DNA of 64,000 nucleotides. Source: Shewanella sp. Choline-02u-19 (lineage in GTDB: Bacteria > Pseudomonadota > Gammaproteobacteria > Enterobacterales > Shewanellaceae). Positions 54,311-62,996 of the stretch are shown in pieces. Both the position numbers and the translations under genes were made by a program. Where the stretch lies: assembly GCF_002836205.1 (NCBI RefSeq), contig NZ_PJBE01000013.1, positions 1,054,001 through 1,118,000 on the forward strand, written 5' to 3'. The stretch's first letter is position 1, and each line of letters begins with the position of its first letter. The notes under the pieces are model-generated. The model was not told the DNA's origin. It did no database searches and saw only the letters and a program-made list of their open reading frames with translations.

Positions 54311-54964
54311 ATGGCTCATTTTACTGTAATTGGATTGGGGCGTTTCGGCGTGTCTGCTAGTTTAGAATTAATCCACTTTGGACATACAGTGACCGGTGTA
54401 GATAGAGACTCCAAGCTCGTAGATAAATATGTGGAAGATCTGACCCAAGCAATCATTTGTGACTCGACAGATGAAGGTGCGCTTAGAGAGTTAGGTTTGG
54501 CCAATAGTGAAGCTGTGTTAGTTGCGATTGGAGAAGACATGCAATCTAGCTTATTGACTACATTAGCCTTAAAAAACTTAGGGGTAAAAGAGATATGGGT
54601 TAAGGCTAGCACAAAAGCTCACCACACTATTGTATCTAAACTTGGTGTACAGCGTATTATCCACCCCGAAGAAGAAATGGGGATAAGAGTGGCGCAAGCG
54701 CTCAATTATCCGATGGTAAATAACTATATACCTATAGGGCACGGTGTTTATGTTGTTGAAATTAAAGTCAAGCCAAGGTTACACGATTCTCCCATTTTCA
54801 AGGTTTTAGGAGAGGCTAATAGCCGTATAAAAACGATACTGGTGAAGCGCGATAAAGAAGTATTCAGTGAGCTTAAAGAGAGTTTTGTGCTTAAAGCTAA
54901 CGATATAATTTTGCTTTGTGCTACTCAATCAGAACTGAAATACCTAGCTCCAAGGATGATGTAA
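54311..54964 (+). CDS. ktrA: Potassium channel regulatory subunit KtrA (RCK)
   Basis: KtrA forms the cytoplasmic octameric ring that gates KtrB. The 217-residue protein has an N-terminal Rossmann RCK domain (FTVIGLGRFGVSASLEL) that binds NAD(H)/ATP and a C-terminal TrkA-C domain from about 135. The start ATG at 54311 has AGG seven bases upstream; the open frame extends eight codons upstream without support. One base separates it from ktrB. It lacks only the second RCK repeat found in TrkA, as normal for KtrA. Confidence 0.94.
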   Translation: MAHFTVIGLGRFGVSASLELIHFGHTVTGVDRDSKLVDKYVEDLTQAIICDSTDEGALRELGLANSEAVLVAIGEDMQSSLLTTLALKNLGVKEIWVKASTKAHHTIVSKLGVQRIIHPEEEMGIRVAQALNYPMVNNYIPIGHGVYVVEIKVKPRLHDSPIFKVLGEANSRIKTILVKRDKEVFSELKESFVLKANDIILLCATQSELKYLAPRMM

Positions 54965-54965
54965 T

Positions 54966-56330
54966 ATGGTTTTATGGCACCCTTCAGTTTCACTGATTGA
55001 ACGTAAACCTAACGCAGGTAAGAAATTATATGCCGCTCCTCCAGTGATTCTGTGCGGTAGTTTTTTACTGTTGATCGTACTTGGAACATTATTGCTCAAA
55101 CTTCCTATCGCAACTCATGATTCAATAAGTTGGGTTCAAAGCGTGTTTACGGCGACATCAGCCATTACGGTAACAGGTTTAGTCGTGATTGATACAGGGA
55201 CACAATTCACACAGTTTGGCCAAACAATCATAGCCATATTGATTCAATGTGGTGGCTTGGGACTAATGACATTTGCCATTGTTACTTTAATCGCATTGGG
55301 TGGCAAAGTTGGCTTTATGGAACGAACTGTAGCGCAAGAAGCTTTTAATCAAACGGACTCATCAACATTGGTTGCTACAGCTAAATCGGTATTGATATTT
55401 ACATTGATAGTAGAATTGATCGGTATGATCATATTGGCGGCTTATTGGCGCTCCGAATTAGGGTGGCAAACTAGCTTGTTTCACGCCTTCTTCTATACGA
55501 TTAGTGCTTTTAATAATGCAGGATTTGCACTGAGCGCAGATAGTCTAATGTCCTATGTTAGTGATCCAGTTGTTAATCTAACCATTACAGGGCTTTTTAT
55601 TATCGGTGGTCTGGGCTTTTCGGTGTGGATGGACTTAAAACGTCATCGTCAATGGTCTAAATTAACCGTATATAGCCGCATGATGATTATTGGCACGATT
55701 GTCATTAATGCAGTTGCTCTGATTTCCATTTATTTGATTGAGTATGATAACCCTAATACTTTGGGGCCTTTGAGTGAAACAGGGAAATGGCTCGCTTCTT
55801 GGTTTCAAGCCGTAACGCCAAGGACTGCTGGGTTTAATACTCTTGCAATTGACCAGCTTAAAGATGCGACATCTTCGATTATCTTAATATTGATGTTTAT
55901 TGGTGGGGGGTCCTTGAGCACTGCAAGTGGTATAAAAGTGGTGACGTTCATGGTGTTGATACTGTCGACTTACAGCTTTTTAAAACGCGATGAGCAAACT
56001 TATATCTTTAAGCGCGAGCTAGCTAAGGAAACGATCAGCAAGGCATTTGCATTAACTATGATATCAATCGTTGTGACATGGTTAGCCATTTTTGCATTGT
56101 TGCTGACGGAAGAAGCCCCGATGTTAGATATTGTTTTTGAAGCCGTCTCTGCATTAGGCACGGTTGGGCTGTCTCGAGGGCTTACGGGAGACCTTTCTAT
56201 GGCAGGGGAATCCATTATCATTTTTATGATGTTTATGGGAAGGCTAGGGCCACTTACTCTGGCATACTTTTTAGCTAGCCCAAGAAAGAAAAAAACCCGC
56301 TACGCTGAAACTAAACTTGCTATAGGGTAA
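54966..56330 (+). CDS. ktrB: Sodium-dependent potassium uptake channel KtrB
   Basis: A 454-residue inner-membrane K+ translocator of the TrkH/KtrB family, a fourfold M1-P-M2 repeat. Filter glycines appear as TVTGLVVIDTG, NAGFAL, PRTAGFN and GTVGLSRG, one in each pore loop. A gate-loop region is expected near 300-330 (GGGSLSTASG). The start lies one base past ktrA, so it is in the same operon. Together these two form the uptake system; the upstream Kdp-like pair could control it. Confidence 0.95.
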   Translation: MVLWHPSVSLIERKPNAGKKLYAAPPVILCGSFLLLIVLGTLLLKLPIATHDSISWVQSVFTATSAITVTGLVVIDTGTQFTQFGQTIIAILIQCGGLGLMTFAIVTLIALGGKVGFMERTVAQEAFNQTDSSTLVATAKSVLIFTLIVELIGMIILAAYWRSELGWQTSLFHAFFYTISAFNNAGFALSADSLMSYVSDPVVNLTITGLFIIGGLGFSVWMDLKRHRQWSKLTVYSRMMIIGTIVINAVALISIYLIEYDNPNTLGPLSETGKWLASWFQAVTPRTAGFNTLAIDQLKDATSSIILILMFIGGGSLSTASGIKVVTFMVLILSTYSFLKRDEQTYIFKRELAKETISKAFALTMISIVVTWLAIFALLLTEEAPMLDIVFEAVSALGTVGLSRGLTGDLSMAGESIIIFMMFMGRLGPLTLAYFLASPRKKKTRYAETKLAIG

Positions 56331-56579
56331 CTTTCCTTCAGGTTGATGAAATTTTCCGTCGATCATAAAAGTAATTCTAAGGTCAGGTCTTGAACTTTGC
56401 CAAATTGAACTTTGACTTACTTTTTATTATCTTAAACTATTAGGTAAAGTGTGTAAGTAAGCTCATTTATGTTCAGGAACAGGATAAAGCGCTTAACACG
56501 TTTATTACCCAAAGTGAGTTGGGAGATAATTTCACCAACTCTGGATTAATAACCTTTTTCCATATAAAAACTAATCAGA

Positions 56580-58073
56580 CTATTGAAAAAACTGCTTCGC
56601 AGACAAAGGTTTTGAGTAAATGTAACCTTGAATTAAATACACACCTTGTGCACTTAAATATGCCACTTGGTTATCATTTTCTACGCCTTCTGCAATCATG
56701 GATAATTCTGATTTTTGAGCAAATGAAATAATAGCGTCAATGGTTTTGGCGTTAAAGTTATCTTCATGACCGATGGTGTCGACAAACATTTTATCTATTT
56801 TTAACGTACTAATACCGAGGGTTTGTACATAACTAAATCCACCATATCCCGTACCAGCGTCATCTAATTTTAAATCGATCCCTAACGCGTAAATTTTATC
56901 TAACATCTGACGTGCAGCAACTAAATCACTGATGGGCAAACGCTCTGTGATTTCTAAGGAAATACGATGCGGCTTCAACTCACTGGACTCAACAATACCT
57001 TTAAGCAAAAGATATAAATCATCGTTATCTAAGTGTTCTGGAACAATATTGATACTAAAGAATAGTGCCTTGCGCTTACTACCTAATGACTTAACATCAT
57101 TAAAAACATGCTCAAGCAAGACCTTTGTCATATCGATAATCAGACCATTGGCTTCCGCGTAGGGAATAAACTGGTTAGGGGGGATCAATGAACCATTTTG
57201 TTGCTGCCATCGCATCAATACTTCACAGCCGATAACAGCTTGGGTTCTTGAATCAACGATAGGTTGATAAAAAGGAATAAACTCTTGGTGCTTAATTCCT
57301 GCCACAATTTGAGCGTGCATAGAAACTGAATGTCTTTGCCAACGCTTAACCAGATAGGTCACCCCAAAAGCAAACAACAGTGCAAAAATAGTAATAAACA
57401 ACCAAGAAATTGTACTGTATTGCTTATAGAATTCAAAATTCCCCGAAAGCTCAAAGGTGGCGACAAAATAAGGTGATTCCAAGACCACCGTTTCACTCAC
57501 AAATGGCTTACCGTCAAATGTTTCAAAGCCAAAAACTAACATGGGATCTGACTTAAAGGAGATGGTGTATTCGGAACAGTGTTCACACTCTAACGGCACA
57601 AAGAAGCGAGGCGCTAGCGGCGTAATGCTTGCTGTATAGTTTACATCCTCAAAATGCCTCACTAATATCCATTCATTATGCTTTCTATTGGCTAGTTCTA
57701 CGACGCCAAAACTAAAATTAGGGGATATTCTATGGGTGTAAATTTTACTGATATCGCGAATGATATCATTGGACTCACAAAATATTTCTCTATCCTTTGT
57801 CACCCCAGCCCATCTAATAAAACTTGCATCAAATACAAATTCCCTTAAATTCTCAGTGGTGCTTTGATCGCATTTAAAATCTGTCTTTGAAATCGATGGC
57901 AGCTTATTCAATTCTAAAGCGCTATTTCTAATTACCTTTTCAAACTTATCAGCGAGAATTTTTGCATCGTGGGCAATAATTTTTTTTGCCAGAAAGTGAT
58001 CAAGCCCTTTCATGCTAACCATGCATAAAAGAAAAATGACCACAAATACAGCCCCATATTTCATCCGTTCCAT
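56580..58073 (-). CDS. CSS-EAL cyclic-di-GMP phosphodiesterase
   Basis: A 497-residue inner-membrane enzyme that hydrolyses cyclic-di-GMP. The ATG at 58073 has GAGG eight bases upstream; a GTG at 58091 is the alternative. Two membrane helices (about 8-30 and 220-242) flank a periplasmic CSS-motif domain containing Cys pairs (KCDQS, FCESN, CEHCS); redox state may tune activity as in PdeB/PdeC. The EAL domain has EVLMRW in place of EALxR, NI of SINIVPE, LEITER, DDAGTGYG, KIDK and AEGVE. The core residues remain, so activity is likely. It converges with ktrB. Confidence 0.9.
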   Translation of the reverse strand: MERMKYGAVFVVIFLLCMVSMKGLDHFLAKKIIAHDAKILADKFEKVIRNSALELNKLPSISKTDFKCDQSTTENLREFVFDASFIRWAGVTKDREIFCESNDIIRDISKIYTHRISPNFSFGVVELANRKHNEWILVRHFEDVNYTASITPLAPRFFVPLECEHCSEYTISFKSDPMLVFGFETFDGKPFVSETVVLESPYFVATFELSGNFEFYKQYSTISWLFITIFALLFAFGVTYLVKRWQRHSVSMHAQIVAGIKHQEFIPFYQPIVDSRTQAVIGCEVLMRWQQQNGSLIPPNQFIPYAEANGLIIDMTKVLLEHVFNDVKSLGSKRKALFFSINIVPEHLDNDDLYLLLKGIVESSELKPHRISLEITERLPISDLVAARQMLDKIYALGIDLKLDDAGTGYGGFSYVQTLGISTLKIDKMFVDTIGHEDNFNAKTIDAIISFAQKSELSMIAEGVENDNQVAYLSAQGVYLIQGYIYSKPLSAKQFFQ

Positions 58074-58091
58074 GAAGCTTGCCTCAAACAC

Positions 58092-58403
58092 AAAAATACG
58101 TTCAATGTGACCAAAATGATGGCAAGCCCTAGGCTAAACCCCCAAGCAACTTATTTTCAATTAAGCAACTTAAAATAAAATAGTTAAATCAAGAGTCTGC
58201 TGCATAAAAGTCGGTTAAACTTAATAGGCTCTATCAAAAAGTAACCAGAACAACGCCATCTGCGACATCACAATACTACATGACGCCCCAACCGATCAAT
58301 GCCTTAGCATTTCGAACAAATGCCTTGTGCATCTTAGACTTGCCATGAAATCGTTGCTAGCAACAAAAATAGAGACCATGATTAATAAACGCCACTTGTA
58401 TGA
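58092..58403. other. Intergenic region, no gene seen
   Basis: No frame or hairpin of note. The start of the EAL gene lies at the left edge, so its promoter should lie in the first 100 bases. Confidence 0.35.
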
Positions 58404-58436
58404 AACAAAAAATCCCTGATAGCATTGCTATCAGGG
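58404..58436 (-). terminator. Strong minus-strand terminator of a decayed element
   Basis: CCCTGATAGC / GCTATCAGGG stem with a three-base loop and, on the minus strand, a run of T (AAAAAA on the plus). There is no intact minus-strand gene to the right, so it probably belongs to the remnant at 58437-58680. Confidence 0.8.
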
Positions 58437-58680
58437 CTCTTGTCAGTTCACTAAAAAGTAAAGCGTGACGCCTGATACGAGATTAGTATCTTATCCACTG
58501 AATGAGCTCGTTAGCACTTTTCACGGCAAACAGCCTCGCTAGCTGGGTCAAAGCTCAATAGTTCAGCAGAGCCAGCAATAAAAAAATTGGCCAAGAACCA
58601 ATAAGCCACCCATGCATGATAGTGGGCTAAGTTTTTGAGCCTTGCTTATAGGTATGTGGGGTCAGTGTAAACTTTATTTT
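58437..58680 (-). pseudogene. Remnant of a repeated element or gene, minus strand
   Basis: Minus-strand frames end in clear, protein-like tails. One frame reads NLAHYHAWVAYWFLANFF and continues to a stop near 58511; the other reads LARLFAVKSANELIQWIRY before a stop near 58483. A 19-of-20-base match with the segment at 52169-52188 and the strong terminator at the end fit a decayed mobile or repeat family. Whether it encodes part of a transposase is not decided. A GGGGTCAG word lies near 58658. Confidence 0.4.
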
Positions 58681-58979
58681 ATTACCATACATTTCCTAAT
58701 CTCACGACCCACCTCTAAGGTCTTAGCAGTAGCTTGTTTCCGTCAAAAATGGGTTAGGGCGTTTAACTCAATTTTTCCTGTATGTGTTAGCTGCTGATAT
58801 TATTAACTCAAAAAACGTCATAAAGACGAATAAAATCTAATCAGATTATAAACACCGTTAAATCTTCATTTCCAAAATTTGCTTTATTGAGTACAACGCT
58901 CAAGTTATTAAGAGTTTGTTCTATTGCTTGCACTATGTTTACGACATAATGGCGTTATGTACTTAGCAGAGAATTTATA
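58681..58979. other. Intergenic region with small inverted repeat
   Basis: ACATAA-N5-TTATGT at 58944-58960 lies 20 bases before the next start and could be an operator or promoter part. The rest holds nothing I can name. Confidence 0.35.
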
Positions 58980-59252
58980 ATGGACAAACAACAAGACAGC
59001 TACATGACTGAAGAGACACTAATTGAAACAGTCGAAAATCAAATCGCTGACGGTGAACCCAAAAAGGTAAAAGAAACCTTGATGCGTTTAGTCATGACAG
59101 GTACACCGCGTGAAGAAGCGGTTCAATGGATGGCGTGCGCGCTGGCTATCGAAGTATCCGATATCATGAAAAATGGTGCCTCTTTTAACGAAATACGTTA
59201 TGCCCAGCATTTGGACGCACTGCCGAATTTGGATTGGATGAAAGATGAATAG
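58980..59252 (+). CDS. Small helical protein, unknown
   Basis: A 90-residue acidic protein that is almost wholly helical, with ENQIADGEPKKVKETLMRLV, REEAVQWMACALAIE and DIMKNGASF. It resembles small DUF1841-like helical proteins in pattern, but I do not recognise a specific family. There is no signal peptide or metal motif. It is preceded by AGAG and an inverted repeat that may control it. It stands alone, 519 bases from hemB. Confidence 0.78.
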   Translation: MDKQQDSYMTEETLIETVENQIADGEPKKVKETLMRLVMTGTPREEAVQWMACALAIEVSDIMKNGASFNEIRYAQHLDALPNLDWMKDE

Positions 59253-59771
59253 CAGCTATGTCATTTCCGAACATCGAAAGCCTATGCCTGTCAGTTTTGT
59301 TCGCTAGAACATTTCGCCTCCCTAGCTGAAGTTAACGTGGAGCTATTGAGGTAAGTAAGAAATTTTCCTTGGGATATGTGGGCACATAGCCATGACAGAT
59401 ATACTTGTAACAGTTATTTTGACGGATAATTGGTTTACCGCTCTAAAACGTTCATTAATGTACTTTAAAGTAGTTTTAGCACATCGGAGGTAGGCTCTTA
59501 AAGTATTAGATACTTATTAAGCTTGTTTATACTCCTTTTAAGGCTATTGTTTACTACATGTGTTTAGCAAGTTGTTTAGCCTGATTATTGTTATCGATTT
59601 GTTGTGTTATGTATAAATTGGTTTATATCGTCAATACTAATGGTAATAAAATATTTAGCTATAGTTACGCAGAACTTTTCATACCGCTTTAAGTCTTATT
59701 ATGTAAGGTTTAAATTTATTTTCCTTTATTTAAACTGAGTCCCTAATAATATCTGAATAGGTTACTCCATT
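59253..59771. other. Intergenic region before hemB
   Basis: No convincing gene. The last 150 bases are A/T rich and probably contain the hemB promoter. Confidence 0.35.
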
Positions 59772-60755
59772 TTGAACATAACCCCATTGCGTCGTTTAAG
59801 ACGCTTACGTAGCTCCGAAGCCATGCGCGATCTATTGCGTGAAAGCCACCTTTTGCTCAACGATTTAATTCATCCTTTATTTATCGAAGAACAGATCGAT
59901 CAAGCAGTACCTATCTCTACCCTACCTGGTATCAGCCGTATTCCCGAGAGTCACCTAGCCGATGAGATTCGACAGCTTTACGCTCTCGGCATACGCTATG
60001 TTATGCCTTTTGGCATATCTCACACCAAGGATGCTCAAGGAAGTGACACCTGGAATGATAATGGTCTACTTGCTCGTATGGTCAAGACGATAAAATCTGC
60101 CGTTCCCGAAATGATGGTAATTCCAGATATTTGTTTCTGTGAATATACCGATCATGGTCATTGTGGTGTAATGCAAAACAACAAAGTTTGTAACGACATT
60201 ACAGTTGAAAATTTGGTCAAACAATCAGTGACTGCAGCTAAAGCAGGTGCTGACATGTTAGCACCATCGGCAATGATGGATGGCCAAGTAAAAGCCATTC
60301 GTTTAGGACTTGATGCTGCTGGTTTTCAGGACGTGGCAATTTTGGCACATTCGGCAAAATTTGCGTCTTCTTTTTATGGCCCATTTAGGGCCGCAGTAGA
60401 CTGTGAACTTAGTGGGGATAGAAAAGGCTACCAACTAGATTACGCCAACGGTCGTCAAGCTCTACTTGAAGCATCACTTGATGAGGCTGAAGGTGCAGAT
60501 ATTCTGATGGTTAAACCAGGAACACCCTATTTAGATGTGATCTGTCGTTTAAGGCAAGAAACCCATTTACCCCTCGCTGCATATCAAGTGGGTGGGGAAT
60601 ATGCCGGTATTAAGTTCGCAGCTCTTGCTGGCGCACTCGATGAAAAAGCGGTAGTAACTGAAACTTTTATTGGGTTAAAACGTGCTGGGGCTGACCTAAT
60701 TGTTAGTTATTATACGAAACAATATGCCACATGGTTAGCCGAGGGGAAAAATTAG
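59772..60755 (+). CDS. hemB: Porphobilinogen synthase (ALA dehydratase) HemB
   Basis: HemB condenses two 5-aminolevulinate to porphobilinogen, the second common step of tetrapyrrole synthesis. The 327-residue protein has the Cys-rich zinc site CFCEYTDHGHCG, the Schiff-base lysines K196 (HSAKFASSFYGPFR) and K248 (ILMVKPGTPYLD), and SGDRKGYQLD. The start is TTG with AGG ten bases upstream; the family's N-terminal arm RLRRLRSSEAMRDLLRE begins six residues later, so no earlier start is needed. A terminator follows. Whether a second hemB exists in the genome is not visible here. Confidence 0.96.
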   Translation: MNITPLRRLRRLRSSEAMRDLLRESHLLLNDLIHPLFIEEQIDQAVPISTLPGISRIPESHLADEIRQLYALGIRYVMPFGISHTKDAQGSDTWNDNGLLARMVKTIKSAVPEMMVIPDICFCEYTDHGHCGVMQNNKVCNDITVENLVKQSVTAAKAGADMLAPSAMMDGQVKAIRLGLDAAGFQDVAILAHSAKFASSFYGPFRAAVDCELSGDRKGYQLDYANGRQALLEASLDEAEGADILMVKPGTPYLDVICRLRQETHLPLAAYQVGGEYAGIKFAALAGALDEKAVVTETFIGLKRAGADLIVSYYTKQYATWLAEGKN

Positions 60756-60813
60756 TTTCATCGAAACCTTCCTGCAGTCCTTTGTGTTTGTCTGTAAAAT
60801 TTAGTGTCCAAAT

Positions 60814-60847
60814 GAGTGTTTGTAGAAGCTACTGACACTCTTTTTTT
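60814..60847 (+). terminator. Terminator after hemB
   Basis: GAGTGT/ACACTC outer and GTAG/CTAC inner stems separated by a two-base internal loop, followed by T7. Confidence 0.8.
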
Positions 60848-60911
60848 GCTATGTAATATGTTGTTTAATGGCTGTTATGCAGATCTCAAACATGAATAAT
60901 GAGGTATCAAA

Positions 60912-61547
60912 ATGATGTACAACATTGGCATTGTATTATTTGACGATTTTACAGATGTAGACTTTTTCTTAATGTATGACTTACTCGGTAGAACGACAGA
61001 TAGCTGGGTTGTGTCAATATTAGGCACTAAATCAGAACACCGCTCGCATCTAGGTATGTCGGTAAAGACAGATGGTCCTATCTCAGAGGTGATTAATCAA
61101 GATGTAGTGCTAATTACGAGTGGCAAGCGTGGTATTCCTGCAGCATTACAGGATTGTGAATTTATGTCAGCTTTAAAGCTCGATCCAAACAGACAGTTAA
61201 TTGGTTCGATATGTGCTGGTTCGTTTATTCTTCATGAACTTGGATTGTTAAACGGTTTGTTGTTAACGACAAACCCTGATGCTAAAAATGTACTGAAGAA
61301 AATGGGCGGCAATGTTCAAGATTTACCTTTGGTCATCGAAGGCAATATTGCTACAGCAGGCGGTTGTCTTTCTTTGGTGTACCTAATAGGTTGGGTCGCG
61401 GAACGTTTGTTTGATTCAGAGAAGCGACAATTTATCCAAAACCAGCTAATACCAGCGGGTCAATTGGAACACTTTGAAGAACTCATTAGCTCTACAATTT
61501 TATTAGCAGAACAAGAAGGCATAAATCGAATGACCTCTAAAAGGTAG
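60912..61547 (+). CDS. DJ-1/PfpI-family protein
   Basis: A 211-residue cytoplasmic protein of the class I glutamine-amidotransferase-like DJ-1/PfpI group. The nucleophile Cys lies in the elbow GSICAGSFILHELGLLNG at about residue 98. An acidic residue near the start (VLFDDFTDVDF) fits the partner Glu/Asp of the family. There is no AraC domain. Members act as chaperones, glyoxalases or hydratases; no choice is possible here. GAGG is seven bases upstream. It and the next gene lie in the same direction, 82 bases apart. Confidence 0.88.
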   Translation: MMYNIGIVLFDDFTDVDFFLMYDLLGRTTDSWVVSILGTKSEHRSHLGMSVKTDGPISEVINQDVVLITSGKRGIPAALQDCEFMSALKLDPNRQLIGSICAGSFILHELGLLNGLLLTTNPDAKNVLKKMGGNVQDLPLVIEGNIATAGGCLSLVYLIGWVAERLFDSEKRQFIQNQLIPAGQLEHFEELISSTILLAEQEGINRMTSKR

Positions 61548-61629
61548 TCGTGCATTGTTCGCTTATTCAGCGCTTGAGCATAAAGTAGATCCTCCCAATA
61601 CTTATAGAGTTGTAGAAAAGGTAGTCGTT

Positions 61630-62475
61630 ATGATTCTTACTTCATTAATTGATAATACAAGATTGAATAATCGAACAGATCTAAAAATTGAAAGAGGGCT
61701 GTCTATTCACGCCAGCACTATGGGAAAGAGTGTATTATTTGATGCGGGAAACAGTAGAGCTTTTTGTGATAATGCAGGTTTGTTAGGTGTGGATATTAAA
61801 AATGTAGATGCCGCTGTTATTTCACATCGTCATCATGATCACTGTAATGGAGTTACGCACTTTCTAGACTACAACTCTAAGGCCCAAGTGTATTTACGTG
61901 AATGCGAAGACACCAATTATACTTTTAAAACTTTGGGTTTTAAAATTGATGTGGGTGTAAATAAACAGTTGCTTACCAAAGGTGCTAGTCGCTTGACCTT
62001 TGTTAATCAAATGACTGAAATATTGCCTAATATCTTTATAATCACTGATTTAAGTAATAAATATGCAAAGCCAGAAGGTAATAAATACCTTTTTACTGGC
62101 TCAGGTGATAGTTGCAAACCTGATATATTTGATCACGAATTGTTGTTGGTCATAAAGGAAAATGATGGGCTTATAGTATTTACTGGTTGCGCTCATAGTG
62201 GCGTTCTCAATATGATCGATACAGCGCTTAATCATTTTCCTAGCACTAAAATAAAAGCTGTCGTTGGTGGTTTTCACTTAGTTGGATTACCATTATTCAA
62301 CAGTATTGGTGGAACTAGAGAGAAGATTGAAGAGATTGGTGAATTAATATTAAATTACCCAATAGATAAGCTGTATACAGGACACTGCACAGGAATGAAA
62401 GCCTATAATATTTTGAAAGGTGTACTTGGTGACCGCTTAGAATATTTCCCAGCAGGTCGCAGCATTAGTATCTGA
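61630..62475 (+). CDS. Metallo-beta-lactamase-fold hydrolase (COG1237-like)
   Basis: A 281-residue cytoplasmic enzyme: ATG at 61630 with AAGG eight bases upstream. SVLFDAGNSRAF, SHRHHDHCNG (zinc site), GCAHSGVLNM and VVGGFHLVG are the layout of the COG1237 group, related to the dihydropterin-ribofuranosyl-aminobenzene-phosphate synthase of methanogens and to phosphoribosyl-cyclic-phosphodiesterase-like enzymes. The exact substrate is unknown. It follows the DJ-1 gene by 82 bases and probably shares its transcript. Confidence 0.88.
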   Translation: MILTSLIDNTRLNNRTDLKIERGLSIHASTMGKSVLFDAGNSRAFCDNAGLLGVDIKNVDAAVISHRHHDHCNGVTHFLDYNSKAQVYLRECEDTNYTFKTLGFKIDVGVNKQLLTKGASRLTFVNQMTEILPNIFIITDLSNKYAKPEGNKYLFTGSGDSCKPDIFDHELLLVIKENDGLIVFTGCAHSGVLNMIDTALNHFPSTKIKAVVGGFHLVGLPLFNSIGGTREKIEEIGELILNYPIDKLYTGHCTGMKAYNILKGVLGDRLEYFPAGRSISI

Positions 62476-62996
62476 TTTTACTGCTATTAATAAATTAAGT
62501 CAGTATTATATTTCGCATTGTCTATTGCCCATTTTCTAGTGCTTCTTGTTACAGTTAGTGCTGCAGCTTTAAACGTTTTATTACAGTGTTATCGGGCATA
62601 TGATTGCCATAATTTGCCTAATCGAAGCTGTATGGGCTGGAGTCTAGGCACTAACTCTTTTGTGTCACATAAGTGAGTTGAACGAAGCCGCTAAAGATTA
62701 ATGTTCAAGATGTATTTGTTCTTCAATAGTTCATAGGCTAAATATGAATTAATATGAACTTTTATTTTACATTCATTAGAGTAGGTTTGATGTGGCCTTG
62801 TCTGATCTGAAATGTTTTTCAGCTATCATCATCAGGGGAAGTTTAGTTATGAGTAAAGTATTACTCATAACGATGAAAACCCAGTGCTAAGTAACCTCGT
62901 AGATTGCATTGTGGCTATTCTGAGATCAGATGTTCGTCCACCCGGACTCTATCAATGCGACGTACCGAAGATATGATTATAAAAGTTATCGCAGCA
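62476..62996. other. Intergenic region with a perfect hairpin
   Basis: GTTATGAGTAA / TTACTCATAAC is a perfect eleven-base inverted repeat with a four-base loop (62846-62871). It lacks a T run and may be an operator or RNA hairpin rather than a terminator. No gene is convincing. Confidence 0.4.

Noticed and set aside
58452..58511. tRNA-like pattern on the minus strand (AGCTCATTCAGTGGATAAGA and a GATAC/GTATC stem)
   Set aside because: The anticodon loop lacks U33, there is no T arm or acceptor stem, and the segment lies within the decayed repeat with protein-like frames.
62846..62871. Hairpin as terminator of trpS
   Set aside because: The eleven-base stem is perfect, but neither side has a T run for either transcript, so it is listed only as an inverted repeat.
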